A model generated the notes under the pieces. It ran no database searches, had not been told where the DNA came from, and saw only the letters and a list, made by a program, of their open reading frames with translations. A stretch of DNA of 54,945 nt, from positions 1-54,945 of the forward strand of contig NZ_RHHT01000028.1 in assembly GCF_003710985.1 (NCBI RefSeq), written 5' to 3'. The translations under genes and the position numbers were made by a program. This stretch comes from Brevibacillus panacihumi. Lineage in GTDB: Bacteria; Bacillota; Bacilli; Brevibacillales; Brevibacillaceae. Within the stretch, counting starts at the first letter, position 1, and each line of letters begins with the position of its first letter. This document shows positions 24,779-33,132 of this stretch, in pieces.

Positions 24779-25510
24779 GGTATGATCCTCCTTCATCTCT
24801 TTTAATACCTGGTGTTTTTTCTCATGCTGATTGATTTCCTCTGCAGAAACAAGATCAGGAACTGCGGCAGCCGCAACCTCCTGAGCAGCTAGGTCTGGTT
24901 CTGCTTCGTTGCCTGTGACCGTGATGTACAATGTGTCTCCATCGATTCGGAAGCGATCATCCAATCCTGGCAGAAAGGCAGCATCCACAGCCACCCCTAC
25001 TTCCTGTTCCAAAAAATGGACAAGTGAGCGTGACGTCACCTGAGTGATGCCATTTTTTTCACAAAAGGCGAAAACCTGATCATTCGCCAGCGTCCATTCC
25101 GCCAAAAACCAGCGAGAGTCCCCTTGAAACTGGACAAATCTGGGGTCCCGCTCCAACTGCAACAGCCGTAACGTCTGATTCCAGCCAAACTGAGTATGCC
25201 TGCGAAGTTCTGCAACAATCTGTTCGACAAGCTTCGGAGTTTGGGTATCACGCAAGAAACGGTATGCCAAATCGTACAATTGGTGGGGCTGGTATGTAAG
25301 TTCCACGATTGCCTCTGAACTTCCAACCCGCACTGGTGTCTGTTCCATTTTCAGCACTGTATCAAGCAACGACCCGCTATCCAGATCTGTATAAGCCGTA
25401 AGCTCATTCTCTTCCATCCGGGCGCAAATCTCCATGCGGGGAAGGGAGCGTTCGCCGGACCGGAATACCTTCTTGACAATACTTGGTAGGGTATAGGTTG
25501 GACGTTTCAT
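24554..25510 (-). CDS. Winged-helix-like protein with C-terminal coiled coil (318 aa)
   Basis: Residues about 1-215 appear to hold three consecutive winged-helix-like units, each closing with a beta-hairpin-like wing (PVRVGSSEAIVELTY; DPRFVQFQGDSRWFLAEW; FRIDGDTLYITV). The second resembles HARE-HTH / RpoE-delta N-terminal domains. An Ala/Glu-rich linker leads to a helical domain (about 245-318) that is paralogous to the next gene's product. ATG 25510 follows AAGGAGAAGTTC. Inside the gene a perfect AAGGAGG lies eight bases before an in-frame ATG at 24778, so a 74-residue C-terminal form may also be made. DNA binding is inferred only from the fold guess. Confidence 0.7.
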   Translation of the reverse strand: MKRPTYTLPSIVKKVFRSGERSLPRMEICARMEENELTAYTDLDSGSLLDTVLKMEQTPVRVGSSEAIVELTYQPHQLYDLAYRFLRDTQTPKLVEQIVAELRRHTQFGWNQTLRLLQLERDPRFVQFQGDSRWFLAEWTLANDQVFAFCEKNGITQVTSRSLVHFLEQEVGVAVDAAFLPGLDDRFRIDGDTLYITVTGNEAEPDLAAQEVAAAAVPDLVSAEEINQHEKKHQVLKEMKEDHTMNNVQSQSVFQEVQQLLEEAVNRLELRHAEMSQEVVAHFQQSNMQAIEVLMKEKHKNEQIALGIRQVLAASEQQ

Positions 25511-25700
25511 GAACTTCTCCTTCTTGTGATCGGCATATTGGGAAGCCAATCAAATGGGAATCAAATTCTGTTATTCTACAAAAAGAGAAAAAATCCTACC
25601 AGATGAAAAGTGTTAGGCAATTCCGATAAATAGGACAGGCCAACTTGCTGCTCACTCTCGCAGCCGTGTTAACCTGCCCACGCGCCAAGACGCTTGATTT

Positions 25701-26645
25701 CTAGTATCCTCTCCACACCTTGCGCCTGAGGACATTGGCGTAAGACCATTCCTCTTCTCCCATATCGGACAAGGTTTGGCCCAAGGCATTCATCTTGCTG
25801 TCGATCTGATCGAGGTAGTGGAACAAGACGGCGGTAGGCGTTTTTCCAGATACTGCGCTCCCCCATCCGTTCTCCACTTCACCATGGTGACTGAGGATAC
25901 AATGCTTCAAGTGCAAGACTTCCGCATCCCCGAGCGGGATCTCCAGCTTGCGGCAGATTCCCGTGACGATCTCTACGCCCATCACCAGGTGGCCGATGAG
26001 CTGGCCCGGCGTGGTATAATCGGGCGCGATCGGGTCAGACAGCTCGTACAGCTTGCCGATGTCGTGCAGGATGCAGGTGGCATACAGGACGTCCCGGTCC
26101 ACCTGCGGATAGAGCGGCAACAAGCGCTCGGCTGCCGTCAGCAGGGAAACGATATGTTCCAGAAGGCCGTGGTAGTAGTTGTGATGCATCCTCACACCTG
26201 CCGGATATTGACGCAGACGTTCGGCGATTTCACTGTCGCTGATCGCTTCAAGCAGAATGGCCTGCAGCGTCTTGCTCTGCAGGCTGTGGATCACAGACTC
26301 CAGCTTCCCCCATAGCTCCTCTGGAGGAATCGGGGAAATCGGGATCAGAGACTCCATCGCTACTTCGTCTGCTTGCGAGGCTGGCCGGATCCGCTGGATG
26401 ACCAATTGTTTTTTGCCCCGATAGCTTTGAACGACGGCATCAATTTTGACCACCGCTTTGACCTGTATCGCCTCTTTGATCTCTGCGCTTACGTCCCATA
26501 ATTTTGCCATGATTGTCCCGGAGCGATCCCCCAGCTCCAGGTTGAGGTACTCGCTTTGGTTGCTTGCTACGCCTGCTTCCTTGCTTTTGACCAGACAAAA
26601 CCCGACAACCCGCTCTCCCTCTTGGTAATCCAGTAAATATCTCAT
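25701..26645 (-). CDS. yhaM: 3'-5' exoribonuclease YhaM
   Basis: 314 residues, the normal length. An N-terminal OB-fold (about 1-95; YLNLELGDRSGTIMAKLWD) is followed by an HD domain (about 155-285) with HHNYYHGLLEH, CILHDIGK, GHLVMG and LKHCILSHHG supplying the metal ligands. YhaM is a Mn-dependent 3'-5' exonuclease of Gram-positive bacteria that trims RNA and can act on DNA. The ATG is preceded by AGGATGGG. It is followed in the opposite flank by the YkvA-like gene 22 bases upstream, so the two may be cotranscribed. Confidence 0.93.
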   Translation of the reverse strand: MRYLLDYQEGERVVGFCLVKSKEAGVASNQSEYLNLELGDRSGTIMAKLWDVSAEIKEAIQVKAVVKIDAVVQSYRGKKQLVIQRIRPASQADEVAMESLIPISPIPPEELWGKLESVIHSLQSKTLQAILLEAISDSEIAERLRQYPAGVRMHHNYYHGLLEHIVSLLTAAERLLPLYPQVDRDVLYATCILHDIGKLYELSDPIAPDYTTPGQLIGHLVMGVEIVTGICRKLEIPLGDAEVLHLKHCILSHHGEVENGWGSAVSGKTPTAVLFHYLDQIDSKMNALGQTLSDMGEEEWSYANVLRRKVWRGY

Positions 26646-26666
26646 CTTTTTCCCATCCTATATGCG

Positions 26667-27182
26667 TTATTTGCGCCGTAGTACCTCTTTCAATTTGGCA
26701 ACGATTTTCTGCCCGACCAGATTGTCTGCTTCCGTGATGACCTTGGTAATGACACCCAAGACATCCTGTTCGCCGTTCCAATGCTCGCGCACGATCGACT
26801 CGTCCACGTCAGCCAGAATCCGCCGCAATGCGTAAACAGAAAGGATGACGTCATCGAGCAATCCCATCCCGCCAATAAATGCCTCGGGAAGAAAATCGAC
26901 CGGCGAGATGAAGTAGGCGACAGCCAAGCCCGCTACGGCCTTGGACTGTACTCCGACCCTTTTGTCCAGCATCAACCGGGCCAGCAGCACGAACAAGTCT
27001 GGAGCCAGGAGGATGTAGCCTGCCGCTTTCTCATTGACGCCTTTTTCACGAATGAAAGCCTCAATTTTTGCCCGCAGTTTGTCGTAGAAACGCTGATGTT
27101 TTTCCGGAAGCTCAATGGCAATCACTTCCGTAACAGGACGCACCACAGGCAATGATTCTTGTTTTTGTTCTTCTTCCTTCAT
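26667..27182 (-). CDS. YkvA/DUF1232-family protein
   Basis: About 171 residues. The DUF1232 core is visible at about 95-135 as SKAVAGLAVAYFISPVDFLP followed by GGMGLLDDV, a short amphipathic or membrane-associated segment. A preceding helical region and a C-terminal helix complete it. The biochemical function of the family is unknown. ATG 27182 lies after GGGAGGAAACATC and overlaps the DedA stop codon (ATGA), which indicates translational coupling with the membrane protein upstream. Confidence 0.85.
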   Translation of the reverse strand: MKEEEQKQESLPVVRPVTEVIAIELPEKHQRFYDKLRAKIEAFIREKGVNEKAAGYILLAPDLFVLLARLMLDKRVGVQSKAVAGLAVAYFISPVDFLPEAFIGGMGLLDDVILSVYALRRILADVDESIVREHWNGEQDVLGVITKVITEADNLVGQKIVAKLKEVLRRK

Positions 27183-27805
27183 GATGTTTCCTCCCTTTTT
27201 CCTTTTTTCATCCAACCTTTTTGGTACAGGTGCAAACCAAGCAACAAGAAAAACAAAGCGCTCAGAATAAACAGGGCGAGATTGTGAGAGATCCAGGTGA
27301 ACACGACTTCCCATCGCTCTCCCAGCTGCCACCCCAGGGTTACAAACAGCAAGCTCCATACAAGACCGCCCGTGTAGGTGTACAGAATGAAGGTGGGAAA
27401 TGGAAGGCGGGTAATCCCGGCAAAATACGCAGTGAATTGCCGCACACCTGTAATGAAATAACCAATCGGCAACGCCCACTTCCCGAAGCGCTCAAACCAG
27501 TATCTAGTCTTTTGATAGACCTGATAGACGATATCAAAGCGTTTTCCCACTCGTTCAATCAGGGAATGCCCCAATGTGCGCCCGATCCAATACGCGATGG
27601 TCATCGCCAGGATCGATCCCGAAAAGCAAACCAGGAAAGTAGGCCAAAAATCCAATTTTCCGGTCGATACGAGAAAGCCTGAAAAAACGAGCAGTGTCTC
27701 TTCCGGCAACGGCATCCCTAATATGCCGAGAAAAAACAAGCCAAACAAGGCAAAGTATCCATAGTTGCTGATGTACGTGCCAAATACAGAAGAGATCTCT
27801 TCCAA
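27179..27805 (-). CDS. DedA-family membrane protein
   Basis: 208 residues, SNARE-associated/VTT domain. The family signatures are GILGMPLPEETLLVFSGFL, AYWIGRTLG and GYFITGVRQFTAYFAGI, with four to five membrane segments and a basic C-terminus. DedA proteins are now regarded as lipid flippases or scramblases, for example for undecaprenyl phosphate or phosphatidylethanolamine; the substrate here is not determined. The start is TTG 27805 after GTGGTGACTCC. Confidence 0.9.
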   Translation of the reverse strand: MEEISSVFGTYISNYGYFALFGLFFLGILGMPLPEETLLVFSGFLVSTGKLDFWPTFLVCFSGSILAMTIAYWIGRTLGHSLIERVGKRFDIVYQVYQKTRYWFERFGKWALPIGYFITGVRQFTAYFAGITRLPFPTFILYTYTGGLVWSLLFVTLGWQLGERWEVVFTWISHNLALFILSALFFLLLGLHLYQKGWMKKGKREETS

Positions 27806-27916
27806 AATGGAGTCACCACATTTCCCGCATTTGTCATCTGCCTTTTATTATGCCAAAAGAACATCCTGACAACAAACCGACTCCAGACGGAGAAATGCTC
27901 CGCCGCTTGGCAGAGT

Positions 27917-27960
27917 AAAAAAGACCGGTTGCGACTTCAGAAGTCACACCGGTCTTTTTT
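27917..27960. terminator. Strong symmetrical terminator
   Basis: AAAAAAGACCGGT pairs with ACCGGTCTTTTTT, with an inner GACTTC-GAAGTC pairing. It lies just beyond the small gene at 27978 and would work in both directions. Confidence 0.85.
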
Positions 27961-27977
27961 ACGCAACATCTCACAAA

Positions 27978-28199
27978 CTAGGCAAAGAAGCCTTTATCGC
28001 GCAGTTGCTCCATGATTTCAGCAACAGTCAGTTCTTGTTTCAGCAAATCCATGGTAACCTCTACTTGCTCCGGGGACAGGCCGTTCGCACCCAAGCTTTC
28101 TTGAACCAATACCAAGTTGGGACGTCGGAAGTATGTTTGCAGAGTGCGCTTCACACGTCCTTCCAGACTTGTTTTCAGCATCAATTCAGTCGTCGACAT
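27978..28199 (-). CDS. Small hypothetical protein (73 aa)
   Basis: A mostly helical, soluble protein with the segments KTSLEGRVKRTLQTYFRRP and SPEQVEVTMDLLKQELTVAE. I do not recognise a family. ATG 28199 is preceded by AGAGGTGGAACAG, and a strong terminator lies 18 bases past the stop, so expression as a single gene is likely. Confidence 0.7.
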   Translation of the reverse strand: MSTTELMLKTSLEGRVKRTLQTYFRRPNLVLVQESLGANGLSPEQVEVTMDLLKQELTVAEIMEQLRDKGFFA

Positions 28200-28296
28200 C
28201 TGTTCCACCTCTTTCTTCCGTAAGGTCTATGTGCATAACCTTTATTATCATACAAAAACGTTCAAGAATCAACCTTTGCCGGGAAAGACTTCCTGA

Positions 28297-29049
28297 TTAA
28301 ATTCCTGGCATCAGGTTTCTTTTGTGCTCTGAGATCCGGTGCAGGTATTCAATGCGTTCCAACGCCTCCGGCCGCGTCTCCCCAGTAATCAGAAAACGAT
28401 CCAGATCCTCATAAGTGAAGCCCATTTCCTGCTCGTCTGTCTGGCCTTCCCATAGATCGGCGGATGGCGCCTTTGTGATGATGGATTCGGGAACACCCAG
28501 CTCTTTCGCCAGAATTCTCATTTCGTGCTTGGTCAGGCTTGCTACTGGATTGAAGTCCGCGAGTCCATCTCCGCCTTTGGTCATGTAGCCGACATACACC
28601 TCGCTGCGGTTGCAGGTATCTGCGACGAGACAGCCTTTTTGGTTGGCGACAGCGTACAGAACCGTCATGCGCAGACGTGCCTTGGTGTTGCCCTTCGTCT
28701 TGTCATCGAGGGGAAGAACGCTCTGGATGGCGGGAACCAGTGCGTCAAAGGCAGAGCCGACGTCTACAGTGACTAGGTTCAGTCCGATCGCATCTGCCAG
28801 TTGCTTGGCATCTGCTTCATGGACCGGCAGGGAATAGGCTGGCATCCATACTCCAATGACTCGCTCGCTTCCAAGTGCCCGTACGCACAATGCCGCTGTC
28901 ACGGCGCTGTCGATGCCTCCCGAGATCCCGACTACCGCCCCGTTTAGTCCGGGTCCGTCGATCTGCTCTCGGATAAACGCCAACCGCTTCTCCACGTCCT
29001 CTTTTATATGCGCCTGGTAATTCGCTAGATGCTCATGAAACTTGTCCAC
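28297..29049 (-). CDS. nadE: NH3-dependent NAD+ synthetase
   Basis: 250 residues, the short ammonia-dependent form without a glutaminase domain. The PP-loop VGISGGIDSAVTAAL lies near residue 40. Further conserved parts are NTKARLRMTVLYAVAN, TCNRSEVYVGYMTKGGDG and KAPSADLWEGQTDE. It catalyses the ATP-dependent amidation of nicotinate adenine dinucleotide, the last step of NAD synthesis. The start is GTG 29049 after GGGGGTAGG. It is a single gene, divergent from map. Confidence 0.95.
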   Translation of the reverse strand: MDKFHEHLANYQAHIKEDVEKRLAFIREQIDGPGLNGAVVGISGGIDSAVTAALCVRALGSERVIGVWMPAYSLPVHEADAKQLADAIGLNLVTVDVGSAFDALVPAIQSVLPLDDKTKGNTKARLRMTVLYAVANQKGCLVADTCNRSEVYVGYMTKGGDGLADFNPVASLTKHEMRILAKELGVPESIITKAPSADLWEGQTDEQEMGFTYEDLDRFLITGETRPEALERIEYLHRISEHKRNLMPGI

Positions 29050-29110
29050 GCTACCTACCCCCAGTTGATTTTTTCCTCCTCATCCTACCACGCGTTTTTG
29101 ACGGTGGCAA

Positions 29111-29140
29111 TTGGCCCCAAACCAGTCTACACTATATACT
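29111..29140 (+). promoter_or_regulatory. Possible promoter of map
   Basis: TTGGCC, an 18-base spacer, then TATACT. The -10 lies inside an imperfect palindrome, CTACAC...GTGTAG (29128-29152), which could be an operator. The map start is 42 bases downstream. Confidence 0.45.
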
Positions 29141-29181
29141 ATACCGTGTAGCGAACCTATGCGAGAACAAGGAGAGAGACC

Positions 29182-29928
29182 ATGATCATCCTCAAAACAC
29201 CTGAAGAGATTGAATTGATGCGGGCGGCGGGAAAGATCCTGGCTGCCTGCCACCGCGAGATCGCCAAGATGATTCGTCCCGGTATCTCCACATGGGAGAT
29301 CGACCAGTTCGTAGAAGCGTTTCTGGCCAAGCACGGCGCGACACCGGAGCAAAAAGGCTATTCGGGCTATCCGTATGCCACCTGCGGCTCCGTCAATGAC
29401 GTCATCTGCCACGGCTTCCCCAAAAAGGAACCGTTGCAGGATGGAGATATCGTCACGATTGATATGGTGGTACGAAAAGACGGCTGGCTAGCCGACTCCG
29501 CCTGGTCCTATGCTGTGGGGAATATTTCCGCCGAAGCGAAAAGACTGTTGGAAGTGACTGAAAAAGCCTTGTATTTGGGTATTGAGCAAGCGGTCGTGGG
29601 CAACCGGGTCGGTGACATTTCCCACGCGATCCAGTCGTATGCCGAATCGGAAGGATATTCGGTCGTACGCGATTTTACCGGCCACGGGATCGGACAGAAG
29701 ATGCATGAAGAGCCGTATGTTCCCCACTTCGGTCCTCCAGGCCGCGGGCCACGCCTGAAAGAAGGCATGGTTCTGACGATCGAACCGATGCTCAACATCG
29801 GCACCTACCACGCCAAGATCGACGAAGACGGTTGGACGGCTCGCACGCGAGACGGCAAGCTGTCGGCGCAGTATGAGCACACATTGGCGATTACAGCGGA
29901 TGGCCCAGTGATTTTGACCAAACAATAA
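29182..29928 (+). CDS. map: Type I methionyl aminopeptidase
   Basis: 248 residues, pita-bread fold. The conserved metal ligands are in TIDMVV, the Asp of LADSAWS, GHGIG (His), TIEPM (Glu) and YEHT (Glu). It removes the initiator Met from nascent proteins. The ATG follows AAGGAGAGAGACC. Its position outside the ribosomal-protein cluster suggests that it is a second copy like B. subtilis YflG, though the rest of the genome is not visible. A terminator follows 20 bases later. Confidence 0.93.
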   Translation: MIILKTPEEIELMRAAGKILAACHREIAKMIRPGISTWEIDQFVEAFLAKHGATPEQKGYSGYPYATCGSVNDVICHGFPKKEPLQDGDIVTIDMVVRKDGWLADSAWSYAVGNISAEAKRLLEVTEKALYLGIEQAVVGNRVGDISHAIQSYAESEGYSVVRDFTGHGIGQKMHEEPYVPHFGPPGRGPRLKEGMVLTIEPMLNIGTYHAKIDEDGWTARTRDGKLSAQYEHTLAITADGPVILTKQ

Positions 29929-29945
29929 GTCCGGAAGGGAATGCG

Positions 29946-29972
29946 AAAAGGCCCCTGACCGGGCTTTTTTCT
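29946..29972 (+). terminator. Intrinsic terminator of map
   Basis: AAAGGCCC and GGGCTTTT pair around CTGACC with one bulge, followed by TTTTTTCT. Confidence 0.75.
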
Positions 29973-30099
29973 ATGGAAGTGCAAGGCCAAAGCATCGAAG
30001 CATTGACACAAATTCACGTCATCTTTACCATGCAAAGTACCAACTATCACCCAAAACGTCTCATATCAAGCCCGCTTTTCAATAAAGGAGGAAGCAAAG

Positions 30100-31140
30100 A
30101 TGGCCCATTCGAACATAGATCAAGGCGCAGGCAAGCAATTGCGCGATATTCCCCTATCCGTGCTGGATCTTTCCCCCATTGTCGAGGGAAGCACGCCTGC
30201 CGATTCATTTCGCAAAAGTCTCGATCTCGCCCAGCATGTGGAAAAATGGGGTTTTATGCGCTACTGGGTCGCTGAGCATCACGGAATGCCGAGTGTCGCC
30301 AGTTCCGCCACCTCGGTTTTGATCGGATACATCGCGGCTGGCACTTCCACGATTCGGGTCGGGTCCGGCGGAATCATGCTGCCCAATCACGCGCCACTTG
30401 TCATCGCGGAGCAGTTCGGCACACTCGAATCGCTGTATCCAGGGCGCATCGACCTTGGGTTGGGACGGGCGCCTGGTACCGATCAACGGACCGCCCGTGC
30501 CTTGCGACGCCATCAAAACGTCGGCGGAGCTGACTTTCCAGAACTTCTAACCGAGCTGCGCGGGTACTTTAAGCCCGCTTCAGAAGCATCCGCGTCAGGA
30601 ATTCGCGCCATACCGGGTGAGGGCTTGTCCATCCCTATCTGGCTGTTGGGCTCCAGTGATTTCAGCGCCCAATTGGCCGGTATGCTGGGTCTGCCCTTTG
30701 CCTTCGCAGGGCACTTTTCCCCCAACTACATCCTGCCGGCCCTGGACGTCTACCGCCATCACTTCCGTCCCTCTGAGGTGCTGGAGGAGCCGTATGCCAT
30801 GGTAGGGGTCAACGTCATGGCTGCCGACACGGACGAGCGTGCACAATACCTGTCAACCTCGCATTTTCAGTCGTTTTTGCAAATTATTCGCGATGACCGA
30901 AAGCCCGTCCAGCCACCGGTAGAAAATATGGATGAGCTGTGGTCGGAGTTCGAGAAGCTCACTGTACTCTCCCAACTCGGCTCCTCGATCATTGGCAGCC
31001 CTTCGACAGTAAAGCAGAAGCTGCAAGAGCTGCTCGATGCCACACAAGCCGACGAGCTGATGATCACCACTTCCATGTACGATCACGCGGATCGGCTCCG
31101 TTCGTTTGAGATCGTGGCGGATATTTGGAAATTGGAATAG
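30100..31140 (+). CDS. LLM-class flavin-dependent oxidoreductase (luciferase-like, MsnO8 type)
   Basis: 346 residues, a single bacterial-luciferase-like TIM barrel. Typical sequences are [56 protein letters not shown] and [14 protein letters not shown], the last binding flavin phosphate. Such enzymes use FMNH2 or F420H2 from a separate reductase; the substrate is not known. The ATG follows AAAGGAGGAAGCAAAG. It is a single gene between map and a terminator. Confidence 0.9.
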   Translation: MAHSNIDQGAGKQLRDIPLSVLDLSPIVEGSTPADSFRKSLDLAQHVEKWGFMRYWVAEHHGMPSVASSATSVLIGYIAAGTSTIRVGSGGIMLPNHAPLVIAEQFGTLESLYPGRIDLGLGRAPGTDQRTARALRRHQNVGGADFPELLTELRGYFKPASEASASGIRAIPGEGLSIPIWLLGSSDFSAQLAGMLGLPFAFAGHFSPNYILPALDVYRHHFRPSEVLEEPYAMVGVNVMAADTDERAQYLSTSHFQSFLQIIRDDRKPVQPPVENMDELWSEFEKLTVLSQLGSSIIGSPSTVKQKLQELLDATQADELMITTSMYDHADRLRSFEIVADIWKLE

Positions 31141-31151
31141 CCGTAAATTGG

Positions 31152-31190
31152 AAAGTGGCAGCTGGAATCAACCCAGTCTGCCACTTTTTT
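31152..31190. terminator. Intrinsic terminator after the LLM gene
   Basis: AAAGTGGCAG pairs with CTGCCACTTT, followed by TTT. It also lies just beyond the stop of the convergent small gene at 31196. Confidence 0.85.
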
Positions 31191-31195
31191 ACATG

Positions 31196-31369
31196 TTATG
31201 ACCGCTGCAAGGTAGGCTGACATTGGTTCAAAATTTCTTCCAAGTCCTGCACGTCCCGTTCCAGCTCACGGATGTCTTCTTCGATCAGTTTTTTCAGGTG
31301 CTGCTTCTCGCGCAGGATTTTGCGGGTCTTTTCCAAGCGCTGATTCATATCGAACACGCCGACATACAC
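31196..31369 (-). CDS. Small coiled-coil protein (57 aa)
   Basis: Highly charged and helical, with heptads such as LEKTRKILREKQHLKKLIEE and DIRELERDVQDLEEIL. No family recognised. I chose GTG 31369 because AGGGAGG lies eight bases upstream; a further in-frame GTG at 31399 would put that site inside the gene. The stop is beside a terminator shared with the LLM gene. Confidence 0.6.
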   Translation of the reverse strand: MYVGVFDMNQRLEKTRKILREKQHLKKLIEEDIRELERDVQDLEEILNQCQPTLQRS

Positions 31370-31466
31370 TCTCTTTCCCTCCCTATGTAGGTTTTCCACC
31401 TTACATGATATGCAGGAGGTTCCATATGTTTCCTGTTTCTTCGCCTGATCTCCTCGTACTTTCCGC

Positions 31467-32237
31467 TTATTCCTCTAATCTGCGGATCAAGTCATACGGT
31501 CTGACTCGAAATGCTTCATAAGGAACGCATCGAGAGTTCCGGGCATCGAGCAAACGGACGCGCAAATGAGGTCTCGTGATGTAGTCCTCCAGATTCTCCT
31601 CGGTAATTTGAGCAAAAGCCGCCTCGGTCGTTTCACCTTCCGCTGTCTGCAATTGACCCGAAGCGTACTCACCGCGAAACATGACACAAATGCCACCGCT
31701 CGTCATGTTTTGATAGACACCTGTCACGCCAAACACTTTCACTGTGATCCCGGTCTCTTCGAATATTTCCCGTATAACAGCCTCTTCCAGGCTCTCCCCC
31801 TCTTCCACCATCCCTCCTGGCAGCTCCATCGTGTCTGAGCGATGAAGATTGCGGACGAGCAAAACTTCTCCTGTCTCATTAGTGATATAGCCGCTGACTG
31901 CAACGATGTGCTTCGGAGGATGATAGGTTTCAGGTTCTGCCGTCGAAGTCCAAAAATCTTGCTTACTTTCGCTGTACAGAGCTCCGAGCGATGTTCTGAT
32001 TCCCTGAGCCTGTTGGTGCAGCTCACTGCTCCTGATTTCCTGCTCGATTTTTTCGTAATGCTCCATACTGTCATACTGCCAAATCGCGAATACTTCATCC
32101 TCCGCTTCATTCACCCACCGTCCCACCAGCCTTGCACCATGCTTGATCTGGTTCGGGTACAAGTAGGTGTGGAAAAAACGATCAAATTCCGTCCGTTTTC
32201 CCGGATGCAGCTTGTATGTTTTTCTACGGAATAGCAT
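31467..32237 (-). CDS. NIPSNAP-Nudix fusion protein
   Basis: About 256 residues with two domains. Residues about 1-100 resemble NIPSNAP (LFRRKTYKLHPGKRTEFDRF, KHGARLVGRWVNEAEDE, FAIWQYDSMEHYEKIE). Residues about 115-245 form a Nudix hydrolase with the full G-x5-E-x7-RE-x2-EE-x-G box at about 150-172 (ends REIFEETGI). Nudix enzymes cleave nucleoside diphosphates linked to another group; the NIPSNAP part may bind a small ligand. ATG 32237 follows AAGGAGCGATCCACAA; a longer frame to 32330 would cross the PspC terminator. The substrate is unknown. Confidence 0.8.
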   Translation of the reverse strand: MLFRRKTYKLHPGKRTEFDRFFHTYLYPNQIKHGARLVGRWVNEAEDEVFAIWQYDSMEHYEKIEQEIRSSELHQQAQGIRTSLGALYSESKQDFWTSTAEPETYHPPKHIVAVSGYITNETGEVLLVRNLHRSDTMELPGGMVEEGESLEEAVIREIFEETGITVKVFGVTGVYQNMTSGGICVMFRGEYASGQLQTAEGETTEAAFAQITEENLEDYITRPHLRVRLLDARNSRCVPYEAFRVRPYDLIRRLEE

Positions 32238-32303
32238 TTGTGGATCGCTCCTTACGAATGATGACCAGTATTTCCACACCGAGACAGCGGACTCCTCTCC
32301 ATG

Positions 32304-32337
32304 CAAAAAGGACGGCGCAGATTTCGCCATCCTTTTT
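32304..32337. terminator. Intrinsic terminator of the PspC gene
   Basis: AAAAAGGACGGCG pairs with CGCCATCCTTTTT with one mismatch, six bases past the PspC stop codon on the minus strand. It is symmetrical. Confidence 0.85.
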
Positions 32338-32342
32338 CATTC

Positions 32343-32699
32343 CTATATCCCTTTATATTTCAGCAATTCTTCCCGCAAGCGCTGCACTTCCATGACCAAT
32401 GCCCGCTTTTCCAAGCGTTCAAGCTGGCTGTCCACATCCGGCTCGGTGTGGTAATCGTAGAAATCAGCCTCGCGGTCATATCTGCCATGTCTCTTGTATT
32501 CATGGGACCAATGCGGTTCCTTGGGCATGATCAAAGCGAGCAGAAAATAGATCAGGATCGGAATACCGGTACAGACGGTCAAAATGACTACTCCGATCCG
32601 TACCAGCGTGGCATCTATGCGTAAAAATTCAGCGATTCCTCCACACACCCCAAACAGACGCCGATCTGTGCGCGAACGATATAAACGATTTTCTCTCAT
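32343..32699 (-). CDS. PspC-domain membrane protein
   Basis: 118 residues. The PspC domain fills about 1-60, with LYRSRTDRRLFGVCGGIAEFL and a membrane helix (VVILTVCTGIPILIYFLLAL). The acidic-basic tail ends in a coiled coil (about 88-115). PspC proteins sense membrane stress in the phage-shock or Lia-type responses. The ATG follows AGAGGAAGGGAAG. No pspA or liaRS is nearby. Confidence 0.9.
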   Translation of the reverse strand: MRENRLYRSRTDRRLFGVCGGIAEFLRIDATLVRIGVVILTVCTGIPILIYFLLALIMPKEPHWSHEYKRHGRYDREADFYDYHTEPDVDSQLERLEKRALVMEVQRLREELLKYKGI

Positions 32700-32870
32700 G
32701 ACTTCCCTTCCTCTCTACGATTCCGTGTTTTCCTTGTATCCTCAGGATACCCGACGGAAAGTGACGGCAAAATGGCCCGTAGAGGGATTTGTCCTCCGCC
32801 CCTGGACGGAGATTGTTCCTCATGCATGAATGGAGCCGTTTGTGCTCACGCTACCGTTGAGGTGATTTCC

Positions 32871-33116
32871 ATGCCGTTCCTGCTCGCGCTCCTCGCCATC
32901 TCCCTGTGGATTGGCGGATGCTCCGCGAAAACCGTACAAGATGAAAGCCATATCCAAGGCCAGCAGCAGTACTACTACCAGCAAAACGTTGTTCGACCGG
33001 ACGGATCGGAGCCGAACGTAACGCCCTACGGCCCTCCCGTCAACGCTACGATCTCTTCGGAGTACGACCGCTGGATACGCCCTGACGCCGTTTCGCGCTA
33101 CCCCGGGCTGGAATAA
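32871..33116 (+). CDS. Small predicted lipoprotein (81 aa)
   Basis: A signal sequence (FLLALLAISLW) ends at IGGC, a usable lipobox, followed by a short mature part rich in Tyr, Gln, Pro and Asn. No family recognised. ATG 32871 is preceded by GAGGTGATTTCC; an upstream in-frame extension has no ribosome site. A hairpin covers the stop codon. Confidence 0.6.
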   Translation: MPFLLALLAISLWIGGCSAKTVQDESHIQGQQQYYYQQNVVRPDGSEPNVTPYGPPVNATISSEYDRWIRPDAVSRYPGLE

Positions 33117-33124
33117 TCCAGCCC
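33105..33124 (+). terminator. Weak terminator at the lipoprotein stop codon
   Basis: GGGCTGG pairs with CCAGCCC around AATAAT, followed by ATTTCCTGTTATTT. The stop codon TAA lies in the loop, and the T-tract is poor. Confidence 0.5.
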
Positions 33125-33132
33125 ATTTCCTG

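Noticed and set aside
27183..27479. N-terminal extension of the YkvA-like protein into the DedA gene
   Set aside because: GGGAGG and ATG 27182 fit; the extension is out-of-frame DedA coding sequence.
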